Source: Oxalobacter sp. (lineage in GTDB: Bacteria; Pseudomonadota; Gammaproteobacteria; Burkholderiales; Burkholderiaceae_D). Taken from it: a stretch of 38,865 nucleotides of DNA. Below, piece by piece: positions 8,283-16,199 of this stretch (within the stretch, counting starts at the first letter, position 1; each line of letters begins with the position of its first letter). The notes under the pieces are model-generated. The model was not told where the DNA came from, did no database searches, and saw only the letters and a list, made by a program, of their open reading frames with translations. The stretch lies in assembly GCA_017524145.1 (NCBI GenBank), contig JAFWUI010000044.1, positions 1 to 38,865 of the forward strand. The letters are read 5' to 3'. A program made the position numbers and the translations under genes.

Positions 8283-8936
8283 ATGAAGAATATCGTGATA
8301 CTGATTTCTGGACGTGGCAGCAATATGCAGACCATCGTCCAGAAATGCAAGGCAGAAAAATGGGATGCCAGGATCAGCGCGGTCATCAGCAACCGGGCTG
8401 ATGCTGCAGGATTGCAGTTTGCCCAGGAACAGGGTATACCGACTGCGGTTGTTTCCCATAAAGGCTATCCTGACAGGGAATCTTATGACCAATCACTGAT
8501 GGCGGTCATTGACAGTTACCGGCCGGATGTGGTGGTCTTGGCAGGATTCATGCGTATCCTGACTGCAGGGTTTGTCGAACATTATATGGGACGGCTGCTC
8601 AATATCCATCCATCCCTGCTGCCGAATTTCCGCGGACTGCATACGCATCAGCAGGCGATTGATGCCGGTGTCCGGATCCATGGTGCCACGGTGCATTTTG
8701 TCACCCCGGAACTGGATGGTGGGCCAATCATTGCACAGGCAGTGGTCCCTGTCATGCCGGATGATGATGAAGACACTTTGGCAGACCGTGTCCTGGAACA
8801 GGAACACCGGATTTATCCCCGTGTGGTCAAATGGGCAGTGGATGGCCTGGTTTCCATGGATGATGATGGTCAAGCTGTGCTGGCACCTGAAGTGGTTGGC
8901 GGATTGGAGTTTGTCTTGGTGGGAGGCGGCCTATGA
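8283..8936 (+). CDS. purN: Phosphoribosylglycinamide formyltransferase
   Basis: PurN transfers a formyl group from 10-formyltetrahydrofolate to GAR, the third step of purine synthesis. The catalytic triad expected of PurN is visible as Asn107, His109 and Asp145 (NIHPSLLP and ELDGG). The phosphate loop ISGRGSN lies near residues 8-14. The length of 217 residues is normal. An AGGGAA precedes the ATG. Its stop overlaps the start of the following methyltransferase by 4 bases (ATGA), so translational coupling is likely. In formate-producing oxalate degraders, formyl-folate supply to this enzyme is a plausible metabolic link, but that is inference. Confidence 0.95.
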   Translation: MKNIVILISGRGSNMQTIVQKCKAEKWDARISAVISNRADAAGLQFAQEQGIPTAVVSHKGYPDRESYDQSLMAVIDSYRPDVVVLAGFMRILTAGFVEHYMGRLLNIHPSLLPNFRGLHTHQQAIDAGVRIHGATVHFVTPELDGGPIIAQAVVPVMPDDDEDTLADRVLEQEHRIYPRVVKWAVDGLVSMDDDGQAVLAPEVVGGLEFVLVGGGL

Positions 8937-10189
8937 AACTGGCGCCTTTGGTGCTCCGGCATACTGAGCAGGTCCTGAAAGATGTCCTGCAATTCAAAGG
9001 GCCGGCTGATGTCCTGATTTCCCGTTATTTCCGCAGCCATGCCAAATTAGGGATGCGTGAACGGGCTGCCATCGCTGAATCCGTCTATCTGGTGCTCAGG
9101 AACCGGTTGGTTTACAACAATCTAGCGGAATCCGGACATGGACCGCAACCCAGACGGTTGGCTTTGCTGGCATTGTCAGACCTTTATGGCATCGATGCCC
9201 TGTCAGGACTGACAGAAGGGGAACAGGCGTGGCTTGAACATATCAAGACGATTGACCGGCAGCAGTTGCCTGCCAGACTCAGGGCGAACCTGCCGGATTG
9301 GTTGTATCAGCGTCTGGTCCAGCAGTATGGTGAGGCTGAGGCCATCCAGATGGCGGAAATCCTGAATACACCGGCACCGTTGGATCTGCGGGTCAATACC
9401 CTGAAGAACCGCCGGGAAGAGGTGGTCAAGGTGCTGAAGGAAGTGCCGGTCGATTGTGAAATGACACCTTATGCCGCTTCTGGTATCCGGCTGGCGAAGA
9501 AGATTGCCCTCCAGAATATGCCATTGTTCAAGGATGGGGGTGTTGAAGTCCAGGATGAAGGCAGCCAGCTGCTTGCCCAGATTGTCGGCGCAAAGCGGGG
9601 GGAACTGGTGGTGGATTTCTGTGCAGGCGCTGGCGGCAAGACATTGGCATTGGGTGCTGCGATGCGCAACACAGGCAGGCTCTATGCATTTGAGGTTTCA
9701 GAAAAAAGGCTGTCAAACATGAAGCCGCGTCTTGCCCGGAGTGGCTTGTCCAATGTCCATCCTGTCAAGATTGCCCATGAACACGATGCCCGGATCAAAC
9801 GGCTTGCCCGTAAGGCGGACAGGGTACTGGTTGACTCCCCCTGCAGTGGGTTGGGGACACTCCGCCGTAATCCAGACCTGAAATGGCGGCAGACAGAGGA
9901 TGCCATTGCGGAGATGAGTGCCAAGCAGCGTGGAATCCTGGAATCTGCTGCCCGTCTGGTGAAAACTGGAGGACGGTTGGTCTATGCGACATGCAGCCTG
10001 TTGGAAGATGAGAACGAGAAGGTGGTCGCTGATTTCCTTGCCAAGGACCCCCGTTATCAGCTGGTGCCGATGCATCAGGTATTGGCTGAGGCGAAGGTTG
10101 GCCTCGAGATGGGCGATTACCTGAAACTCCTGCCGCATAAACATCAGACAGACGGTTTTTTTGCGGCGGTCCTCGAACGCAGGGAATGA
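8933..10189 (+). CDS. RsmB/NOP-family RNA (cytosine-5) methyltransferase
   Basis: The 418-residue protein belongs to the RsmB/NOL1/NOP2/Sun family, which makes m5C in RNA with SAM. An N-terminal helical NusB-like region (about 1-130) is followed by the methyltransferase core. Core motifs include DEGSQLLAQIV, the SAM loop VDFCAGAGGKTLAL, motif IV DSPCSGLGTLRRNPDLKW with the releasing cysteine, and motif VI YATCSLL with the nucleophilic cysteine. 16S rRNA C967 methylation (RsmB) is the likely job, but paralogues with other targets exist, so I give no symbol. It overlaps purN by 4 bases and ends the prfA-to-methyltransferase run at a strong terminator. Confidence 0.9.
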   Translation: MKLAPLVLRHTEQVLKDVLQFKGPADVLISRYFRSHAKLGMRERAAIAESVYLVLRNRLVYNNLAESGHGPQPRRLALLALSDLYGIDALSGLTEGEQAWLEHIKTIDRQQLPARLRANLPDWLYQRLVQQYGEAEAIQMAEILNTPAPLDLRVNTLKNRREEVVKVLKEVPVDCEMTPYAASGIRLAKKIALQNMPLFKDGGVEVQDEGSQLLAQIVGAKRGELVVDFCAGAGGKTLALGAAMRNTGRLYAFEVSEKRLSNMKPRLARSGLSNVHPVKIAHEHDARIKRLARKADRVLVDSPCSGLGTLRRNPDLKWRQTEDAIAEMSAKQRGILESAARLVKTGGRLVYATCSLLEDENEKVVADFLAKDPRYQLVPMHQVLAEAKVGLEMGDYLKLLPHKHQTDGFFAAVLERRE

Positions 10190-10220
10190 TTGCCCAAGCA
10201 ACCTTGAAAAGGATTTTTTT

Positions 10221-10265
10221 CAAAACAATGGCACTGTCAGGGATGGCAGTGCCATGCTGTTTTGG
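10221..10265 (+). terminator. Intrinsic terminator after the rRNA methyltransferase
   Basis: CAAAACA plus ATGGCACTG pairs with CAGTGCCAT and TGTTTTG, giving a 16-bp stem with a 2-base bulge and a 10-base loop, ending in a T-rich arm. It sits 31 bases past the methyltransferase stop. Confidence 0.7.
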
Positions 10266-10322
10266 GAACAGGGATTTGCGAGTGCCTCAAAACCAATCAG
10301 GTTTTCTCTGGAAATCACAATA

Positions 10323-10339
10323 AAACATACCTGATGTTT
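10323..10339. promoter_or_regulatory. Perfect dyad, candidate operator of the hydantoinase operon
   Basis: AAACAT-N5-ATGTTT is a perfect 6-5-6 inverted repeat. Its centre (ACCTG) also pairs with an ATCAGGT at 10296-10302, giving a second, wider repeat with ACCTGAT at 10329-10335. A -10-like TAAAAT lies at 10353-10358, so a protein bound here would cover the -35 region. The regulator is unknown. Confidence 0.45.
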
Positions 10340-10373
10340 CCCCTATGGATGATAAAATACCCAGATGTTGCCT

Positions 10374-10432
10374 AAAGCCTGACCGTCCAGGGAAAAGACT
10401 GGCAACACTGTCTTCCTGGACATGGCTTTTTT
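10374..10432 (+). terminator. Leader hairpin/terminator upstream of the hydantoinase gene
   Basis: AAAGCC...GGCTTT closes a nested hairpin with GTCCAGG/CCTGGAC and an inner AAGAC/GTCTT stem, followed directly by six T (10427-10432). It reads as an intrinsic terminator in the plus direction but lies 93 bases upstream of the hydantoinase start, after another terminator has already closed the previous operon. It may be an attenuator in the leader of this operon. I do not recognise a known riboswitch class. Confidence 0.55.
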
Positions 10433-10525
10433 CATGGCACCCACCCGGTTTCACATATTTGAAAACGATATGGTTAGGTTCCCATTGATGGAATCCGCCA
10501 TAGCACCATTTATAGGGAGATGCTT

Positions 10526-12187
10526 ATGATCCTTGGCATTGATGTTGGAGGTACGCATACCGATTCGGTCTTAATGGACGGCCGGACGATTATCCGTAAA
10601 TCCAAAGTGCTCACTGATAAGGAAAACATTCTCAAGTCTGTCTTGATGGCGACTGAAGCCGTCGCAAAACCTGAAGACCTGAAAAAACTCCAGCGCATTG
10701 TCCTGTCGACCACGTTGACGACCAATGCGGTTGTCCAGAACCAGCTCGACAACGTCGGTTTGATTGTGATGAACGGTCCTGGTGTTTCGCCAAAGGACCT
10801 GCCATTGACGGACCTGGCGAATTATGTCACCGGTTATATGAGCCACCGTGGTATCGAGGCTGAAGCACCGAACAACAGTGAACTTGTGGGCCTTAAAGAA
10901 AAGTTCAGGAAAGACGGTATCCGCCACTTTGCAATCATCGGGAAGTTTTCCACCCGTAACCCAGCGCACGAAAAAGAAGTCAATGAAGTCATGCGTGACC
11001 TGGCGGAACATGCGTCCCAGAGCCACCAGCTCTCCGGTGCGTTGAACTTCCCACGCCGTATCTCCACAACCTATCTGAATGAAGCGGTCTGGGGACTCCA
11101 GCAGAAGCTCGCTGACCAGCTTCGGGTCTATATGGACAAGATTGGCGTCAATGTCCCTCTCTATATCCTGAAGGCTGATGGCGGCACCATCGATGTGGAT
11201 TCTTCCCGAGAAACGCCAGTACAGACCATCCTGTCTGGTCCTGCTGCAACCATCATGGGTGTTCTCCCCCATGTAACCACTGAAAAAGACTCCATCTCGG
11301 TTGATATCGGTGGTACGACAACGGATATTGCACTGTTTGCGGATGGTGTCCCACTGTTGGAACCACAGGGCATTACGATTGAAGGGCATAAGACATCTGT
11401 CCGTGGCCTGTTGACCCATTCGATTGGGGTAGGCGGTGACAGCCATGTCCGTGTAGAAGACGGTGTGCTCAAATTGGGACCAGAACGCAAAGGGGCAGCG
11501 ATGGCCTTTGGCGGTCCTGTACCAACGACAACCGATGCGTTGATTGTCTTGGGTATCGCCGATATCGGTGACAAGGCTAAAGCACAGCAGGCGATGGACC
11601 AGCTTGCAGCTGACATGAAGACAACGCCTGAAGCGGCGGCGGAACAGGCTGTCCAGCTGGCCTGCCAGTTGATTGTTGACAAGATCAACGCGATGTTGAC
11701 CGAAATCAACAGTAAGCCGGTCTATACCATCCATGAACTCTTGGAAGGCCGCAAGATTGAACCGAAAGAAGTCCTGGTCGTTGGTGGTCCTGCCCCTTAT
11801 ATGGCGGACCGGATCGGCAAGATGCTGGGTATCCCAGCGGTGGTGCCGAATGATTCAGATGTCATCAATGCCAGTGGTGCGGCAACTGCCCGTACGACAG
11901 TGGAACTGAACCTTATCGCTGATACGGAAGCCCAGGTCCTGAGCATCGCAGAAGAGGGTATCCAGCAGGAAATCTCCAGGCGCTTCACCGTTGATGATGC
12001 GATTGCCCTTGGTACGGAAAAACTCATTGCCCGGGCGAAACAGGCAGGAGCCTTGGATCAGGATATCGAAGTGGAAGTCGCTGACAAACAGGTCTTCAAT
12101 GTCGTACGTGGTTACTCGACCACCGGTAAGAATATGCGTGTCAGACTGCAGGTCAAACCGGGTCTGATCAAAGATCAATCGAAATAA
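10526..12187 (+). CDS. Hydantoinase/oxoprolinase A-like protein
   Basis: The 553-residue protein is related to HyuA/5-oxoprolinase N-terminal domains, which use ATP to open hydantoin or lactam rings. Visible motifs are the N-terminal phosphate loop GIDVGGTHTD (residues 4-13), the SGPA turn at 237-240 and the second phosphate loop VDIGGTTTD at 259-267. GGPAPYM occurs late in the protein. It is shorter than typical HyuA (about 650-700), and no HyuB partner is present. I place the start at 10526 because GGGAG lies 6 bases upstream; the ATG at 10520 is too close to it. It heads an operon with a histone-deacetylase-fold gene 15 bases downstream. Arginine codons are mostly CGT/CGC, suggesting strong expression. 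The substrate is unknown. Confidence 0.85.
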   Translation: MILGIDVGGTHTDSVLMDGRTIIRKSKVLTDKENILKSVLMATEAVAKPEDLKKLQRIVLSTTLTTNAVVQNQLDNVGLIVMNGPGVSPKDLPLTDLANYVTGYMSHRGIEAEAPNNSELVGLKEKFRKDGIRHFAIIGKFSTRNPAHEKEVNEVMRDLAEHASQSHQLSGALNFPRRISTTYLNEAVWGLQQKLADQLRVYMDKIGVNVPLYILKADGGTIDVDSSRETPVQTILSGPAATIMGVLPHVTTEKDSISVDIGGTTTDIALFADGVPLLEPQGITIEGHKTSVRGLLTHSIGVGGDSHVRVEDGVLKLGPERKGAAMAFGGPVPTTTDALIVLGIADIGDKAKAQQAMDQLAADMKTTPEAAAEQAVQLACQLIVDKINAMLTEINSKPVYTIHELLEGRKIEPKEVLVVGGPAPYMADRIGKMLGIPAVVPNDSDVINASGAATARTTVELNLIADTEAQVLSIAEEGIQQEISRRFTVDDAIALGTEKLIARAKQAGALDQDIEVEVADKQVFNVVRGYSTTGKNMRVRLQVKPGLIKDQSK

Positions 12188-12202
12188 AGAAAGGAGCCTT
12201 CC

Positions 12203-13516
12203 GTGAAAAAGAAAACAGGACTGGTTTTTTTCCCGGCATATGACTATGCGATTACGCCGACCCATCCAGAACGTGAAGAACGCCTTCTTTATACCCAGGA
12301 CCAGGTGGTTGAAGAAGGGCTCTTGGACTTTGACAATGTCAAGGAATACAAACCTGACCTTGCGACACCGGCTGACATCAACCGTGTCCATTTCTGTGTC
12401 CCAGGGATTGATGAGATTGTCCATACCTCCCATCTGATTTCTGTCGGTGGGACGCTGACCGCTGCAGACAAGGTGATGACCGGTGAAGTGGACAATGCAT
12501 TTGCGTTGGTCCGTCCTTGCGGTCACCATTCTTTCCGTGTCGTCCATGGCAGCCGTGGTTTCTGTACACTGAATATGGAAGCCATCATGATTGAGTATAT
12601 CCGCCATAAATACGGTGTGAAGAAAATCGCCGTGGTGGATACCGACTGCCATCATGGTGACGGTTCCCAGGATATCTTCTGGCACGACCCGGATACCCTG
12701 TTCATCTCCATGCACCAGGATGGGCGTACCCTTTATCCGGGCTCCGGGTTCCCGGATGAAGCGGGTGGTCCGAATGCCTATGGTTCCATCGTCAACCTGC
12801 CGATGCCACCGGAAACCTGTGAAGAGGGTTTCCTGTATGTCTTGGACAATATCGTCATGCCGTTGCTGGACGATTTCAAGCCTGACCTGATTGTGAACTC
12901 TGCCGGGCAGGACAACCATTACTCCGACCCGATTACGAACATGAAGTTCACGGCTCACGGCTATGCGGTGCTGAATGACCGTCTGCAGCCGCATCTGGCG
13001 GTTCTGGAAGGTGGGTATTCGATTGAAAGTGCATTGCCTTACATCAATACCGGCATCATCCTGGCGATGGCAGGGCTGGATTACAGCCATATCAAGGAAC
13101 CGGACTACAGTGCCCGTGACCAGATCCAGTCCCAGCACATCACCAGCTACCTGAAACAGCTGAAGGACTACACGCTGGAAGCCTGGAAGAGCAAAGAGGC
13201 TTTGCGCCGCCGAGCATTCCCAGACAAACCGTTCCATACACGTAACCGCAGCATTTTCTACGATACCGACTATATCCGTGAAACCCAGACGGAAACCGTC
13301 AGGACCTGCAAGGAATGCAGCGGGGCGGTTGTCATCGAATCCAAGGCGGATACCGGCCGCCGCAGTCGCATCAAGGCAGTCCACCTGCCACGCCACTGCT
13401 GCAGTGCTTGCCGTAAATGGGCAACGGAAGAGTTTGAAAAGGGGCGTCAGGAAGGTTTCTTCCAGACATTCCTGCAGGACCGTGAGAATGACACCTATAC
13501 GGTGGAAGAGCAGTAA
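12203..13516 (+). CDS. Histone-deacetylase-fold amidohydrolase with Cys-rich C-terminal extension
   Basis: This 437-residue protein belongs to the HDAC/acetylpolyamine amidohydrolase/AcuC superfamily of zinc deacylases. The active-site pair His108-His109 (CGHHSF), zinc ligands Asp148 and His150 (DTDCHHGDG) and Asp237 (SAGQD), and the transition-state Tyr272 (EGGYS) are all present, so it should be active. After about residue 300 there is an unusual extension with a helical, charged segment and two CxxC pairs (Cys369/Cys372 and Cys400/Cys403), which probably form a zinc ribbon. It starts with GTG, with AAGGAG 6 bases upstream. Its place behind the hydantoinase-like gene suggests sequential hydrolysis of one cyclic or acylated amide, which is inference. 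Confidence 0.88.
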   Translation: MKKKTGLVFFPAYDYAITPTHPEREERLLYTQDQVVEEGLLDFDNVKEYKPDLATPADINRVHFCVPGIDEIVHTSHLISVGGTLTAADKVMTGEVDNAFALVRPCGHHSFRVVHGSRGFCTLNMEAIMIEYIRHKYGVKKIAVVDTDCHHGDGSQDIFWHDPDTLFISMHQDGRTLYPGSGFPDEAGGPNAYGSIVNLPMPPETCEEGFLYVLDNIVMPLLDDFKPDLIVNSAGQDNHYSDPITNMKFTAHGYAVLNDRLQPHLAVLEGGYSIESALPYINTGIILAMAGLDYSHIKEPDYSARDQIQSQHITSYLKQLKDYTLEAWKSKEALRRRAFPDKPFHTRNRSIFYDTDYIRETQTETVRTCKECSGAVVIESKADTGRRSRIKAVHLPRHCCSACRKWATEEFEKGRQEGFFQTFLQDRENDTYTVEEQ

Positions 13517-13533
13517 TCCAAGAAGCTTTCCAG

Positions 13534-13571
13534 CCAACAAAAAGCCGACCATCAGGTCGGCTTTTTGTTGG
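13534..13571. terminator. Strong bidirectional terminator
   Basis: A perfect 17-bp stem with a 4-base loop (ATCA) carries A5 on the left arm and T5 on the right arm, around the core AGCCGACC/GGTCGGCT. It separates the hydantoinase/deacetylase operon from the convergent MBL gene and should stop transcription in both directions. Confidence 0.92.
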
Positions 13572-13631
13572 GATGGATACAACGACAAGGAGCAGGAAAA
13601 TGAGTATCACCCAGTAAAACAGTTGGAAATA

Positions 13632-14591
13632 TCAAGCGCAGCCGCAACCTCCACCGCAGCCACAGCCGCCATGACACATTTCATAATAGGCACCGGTTGT
13701 GTTCCGTGGCATCTCGCCTAGGTCGATGACGATGCCGGTATGCCCGAAGGAGACGATGTCTTTGCCCAGATAATCCTGCATCTGCTGCATCGCATTATCC
13801 CCGGTGCAGTGGCAGGGGATCATCCAGTCCATTTTCCAGCCTTTCATCGCCTCAAGGGTCTTGTTCATCCGGTATTCTGATGCACGGATCAGATGCATGC
13901 CCCCGACAATCCCACTGATTTTTTCTATGCCGGAAACCTGACGGATGTAATTGACTGTATTGACGATGCCTGAATGGCAGCAGCCAAGCAGGATGACCAG
14001 TCCCTTATCGGTCTCAAACCACATCGACATGTCATCGGAAACCGGATCAGGCTTGGTGGCTTCTGCATCCAGGAAGAGGGCGTCGCCGACATCCTCGAAG
14101 TCTGTCAGACGGGGAACCGGTCCAGTGACACCGACACCCGGCAACAGGTACAGGGGCTGGTCCAGTACATGGCGCAATCCCAGGAAAGACAGGTTGCTGA
14201 GGATCCGTTTTGCGCTGGGTGGCGGTGACCAGTTCTTGGCATCTTCCCCAGGGCGGCAGCAGAAGCGGTCATATTCGATGTTCGCACCACAGTACATCGG
14301 TACTGATGGGTTCAAGGCATAGAAATCTGCCAGGTTGTCTGTATGGTCATCATGGCCATGGCTCATCACCAGGGCTTCTGCTTCAGCAAGATCGATGCCC
14401 AGCACTTTTGCATTGTTCAGGATGACCCCTTTCTGACCGGTATCGAACAGGATACGGCGGTCACGGATCTTGATCCAGGCAGCAAAACCATGCACGCAGG
14501 ACAGACCTTCACCTGCTTTGTTGTCGACGAGAAGGGTGATGCTGGATGGCTGTGATTCACAGCCACAGGCATTTGGAGTGGCTTCAGACAT
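13632..14591 (-). CDS. MBL-fold metallohydrolase with cysteine-rich termini
   Basis: The 319-residue protein is a metallo-beta-lactamase-fold hydrolase. The metal-binding motif SHGHDDH is at 77-83, LLGCCHSG supplies a later ligand, and IPCHCTG follows. The overall pattern resembles the group annotated as dihydropterin/ribofuranosyl-aminobenzene phosphate synthase-like proteins, but I cannot assign that reaction. Its ends are unusual. Cys9 and Cys11 form CGC near the N-terminus, and the last 14 residues contain five cysteines separated by glycines (C-GG-C-G-C-GGG-C-G-C-A). That tail could bind metal. It is transcribed from its own AT-rich upstream region, convergent with the hydantoinase operon. 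Confidence 0.85.
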   Translation of the reverse strand: MSEATPNACGCESQPSSITLLVDNKAGEGLSCVHGFAAWIKIRDRRILFDTGQKGVILNNAKVLGIDLAEAEALVMSHGHDDHTDNLADFYALNPSVPMYCGANIEYDRFCCRPGEDAKNWSPPPSAKRILSNLSFLGLRHVLDQPLYLLPGVGVTGPVPRLTDFEDVGDALFLDAEATKPDPVSDDMSMWFETDKGLVILLGCCHSGIVNTVNYIRQVSGIEKISGIVGGMHLIRASEYRMNKTLEAMKGWKMDWMIPCHCTGDNAMQQMQDYLGKDIVSFGHTGIVIDLGEMPRNTTGAYYEMCHGGCGCGGGCGCA

Positions 14592-14862
14592 AATCGGTTT
14601 CCTTGGAAAGTTAAGGAGTTGCGTCTAATAATAGCTTATTTTGATGATATACAACATTTTTTTTGATAAAAATAAATCATTTTATAAAACAAAATGTTAT
14701 GTGTATTAATTAATGTAAATTTAATTATTTGTGATGTTATAAGACTGTCATTTTATGACATAATACTGTCATATGACGTCATTAATGTCATATGGTGGAA
14801 GCCATTGGTATTTTCCGGGAGGGAAGCATTATAGAAAGCATGGAATAAGAAAGCTGATAAAA
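14592..14862. other. AT-rich intergenic region upstream of the MBL gene
   Basis: The spacer between frc and the MBL gene is far more AT-rich than the rest of the window. It contains an AACATTTT (14653) / AAAATGTT (14691) inverted repeat, poly-T/poly-A tracts and the palindrome cluster described separately. On the minus strand, a TATTAT at 14628-14633 is a possible -10 box, with TTGTAT 15 bases upstream; that spacing is short. No ORF is convincing. Confidence 0.5.
14746..14794. promoter_or_regulatory. Stacked GTCAT/ATGAC palindromes, candidate operator array
   Basis: Three overlapping symmetric elements occur in 49 bases: TGTCAT-TTT-ATGACA (14746-14760, perfect), GTCATATGAC (14768-14777, perfect) and ATGACGTCAT (14773-14782, perfect). 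CATATGAC and GTCATATG also form a wider dyad (14770-14794). The cluster lies 155-203 bases upstream of the MBL start, on the far side of the frc terminator. It looks like a multi-site operator. The regulator is unknown. Confidence 0.55.
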
Positions 14863-14890
14863 AAAACGGCACCCAGAAGAGTGCCGTTTT
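14863..14890 (-). terminator. frc terminator
   Basis: AAAACGGCAC pairs with GTGCCGTTTT across an 8-base loop. On the minus strand the stem is followed by a long T run. It begins 20 bases after the frc stop codon. Confidence 0.9.
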
Positions 14891-14909
14891 CAATGAAAGG
14901 AGCAAGCTA

Positions 14910-16199
14910 TTAGATAACAGCGTTGTCTTTCATGGACTGGATGGCTGCATCGTCGTAGCCCAGTTCTTTCAGGATTTCAACAGAGTGTTCACCGAGCAAT
15001 GGAGCACGGGTGATTTCTGGTTTGAAATCGGAGAACTTGAATGGAGCGCCAACAGTCAGGTAGTTACCGCGGACTTCGTCGGTGACTTCGACAACGGTGC
15101 CAACTTTACGCAGGGATGGATCGACAGCCAGGTCTTTCATGGACATGACAGGACCGCATGGGATACCGTTTTCAGCAGCCCAGTTGGTGACTTCGAATTT
15201 ATCCTTGTCGGTAAACTTGGTTTCGATGAATGCGAAGATGTCCATCAGCTTGTCAACACGGCCTTCGAAGGTGTTGTAGTTAGGATCATCTTTCCATTCT
15301 GGACGATCGATCATATCGCAGATCTGTGGCCACATGTTTGCAGCGATGGTGAAGTAGACATAGCAGTCATTGTCGCCGGAGTGAGCTGGTTTGCATTTCA
15401 GCATCCAGCCTGGCTGACCGCCACCACCTGCGTTACCGCCACGTGGAACAGAGTCGATGTTGTCGAAGGTCATTGGCTTGCCGTCTTTATCGAAGCAGAA
15501 GTTAGGCTGAGCCTGTGGGTATTCTGCCAGGATACCGTTACGTTCCAGACGCTGCTGGTCACGCAGTTTGATACGGCACAGGTTCAGGACTGCGTCCTGC
15601 ATTGCAACAGCAACTTTCTGACCTTTGCCAGTCAGATCACGCATACGCAGGGCTGCCAGGATACCGATCAGCAGGTGCATACCGGAGTTGGTGTCACCCA
15701 GAGCAGCGCCGGAAACGGTTGGAGGACCATCCCAGAAACCGGTGGTAGCAGCTGCACCGCCGGAGCACTGTGCAACGTTTTCATAAACTTTCAGGTGTTC
15801 GTTGGCATGACCTTCTGCATAGCCCTTGACGGATGCAACAATCATACGTGGGTTCAGTTCCTGGATCTTAGCCCAGGAGAAGCCCAGACGGTCCAGAACA
15901 CCAGGGCCGAAGTTTTCGACCAGGACGTCAGACTGCTTGACCAGTTTGGTCAGGACGTCTTTACCCTGTGGGGACTTCATGTCCAGTTCGATGGAACGTT
16001 TGTTGCCATTGAACATGGTGAAGTACAGGGAGTCAACACCTGGTTTGTCCTGCAGCCAGCCACGGGTCATATCACCGGAGCCACGGCGTTCAATCTTGAT
16101 GACTTTAGCGCCCAGGAACCCCATCATCTGGGTACAGGCAGGACCTGCCTGAACGTGGGTCATATCAAGAACATTGATACCTTCTAATGGTTTAGTCAT
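14910..16199 (-). CDS. frc: Formyl-CoA:oxalate CoA-transferase
   Basis: FRC is a cytoplasmic class III CoA-transferase that moves CoA from formyl-CoA to oxalate, so that oxalyl-CoA can be decarboxylated by OXC and drive oxalate:formate exchange. The 429-residue protein has Gln17, Trp48, Tyr139, the catalytic Asp169 and the glycine loop at 258-261, all at the numbering of O. formigenes FRC. The difference from the 428-residue enzyme I recall is a small change around KPAHSGDN. Codon choice is strongly biased (arginine almost only CGT/CGC), as in very highly expressed genes. AAGGAAA precedes the ATG. No oxc is visible nearby. The upstream neighbour is a PAS/AAA+ regulator on the same strand. Confidence 0.96.
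   Translation of the reverse strand: MTKPLEGINVLDMTHVQAGPACTQMMGFLGAKVIKIERRGSGDMTRGWLQDKPGVDSLYFTMFNGNKRSIELDMKSPQGKDVLTKLVKQSDVLVENFGPGVLDRLGFSWAKIQELNPRMIVASVKGYAEGHANEHLKVYENVAQCSGGAAATTGFWDGPPTVSGAALGDTNSGMHLLIGILAALRMRDLTGKGQKVAVAMQDAVLNLCRIKLRDQQRLERNGILAEYPQAQPNFCFDKDGKPMTFDNIDSVPRGGNAGGGGQPGWMLKCKPAHSGDNDCYVYFTIAANMWPQICDMIDRPEWKDDPNYNTFEGRVDKLMDIFAFIETKFTDKDKFEVTNWAAENGIPCGPVMSMKDLAVDPSLRKVGTVVEVTDEVRGNYLTVGAPFKFSDFKPEITRAPLLGEHSVEILKELGYDDAAIQSMKDNAVI

Noticed and set aside
10374-10432. Known riboswitch class in the hydantoinase leader
   Set aside because: The hairpin was compared mentally with guanidine and fluoride riboswitch consensus elements and did not match; only a terminator-like structure is supported.
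10571-11734. A 387-codon minus-strand frame opposite the hydantoinase-like gene
   Set aside because: No domain, no ribosome binding site, and a well-supported gene on the other strand.
11855-13588. A 577-codon open frame on the minus strand across the deacetylase gene
   Set aside because: It is antisense to two well-supported genes, has no recognisable domain, and crosses the strong terminator at 13534-13571. It is explained by codon bias of the sense genes.
14592-14909. CRISPR-like repeats in the AT-rich region
   Set aside because: The repeats are short overlapping palindromes without regular spacers.
14985-16187. A 400-codon open frame on the plus strand opposite frc
   Set aside because: frc is clear from conserved residues. 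The antisense frame has no family features and results from the biased codon usage.
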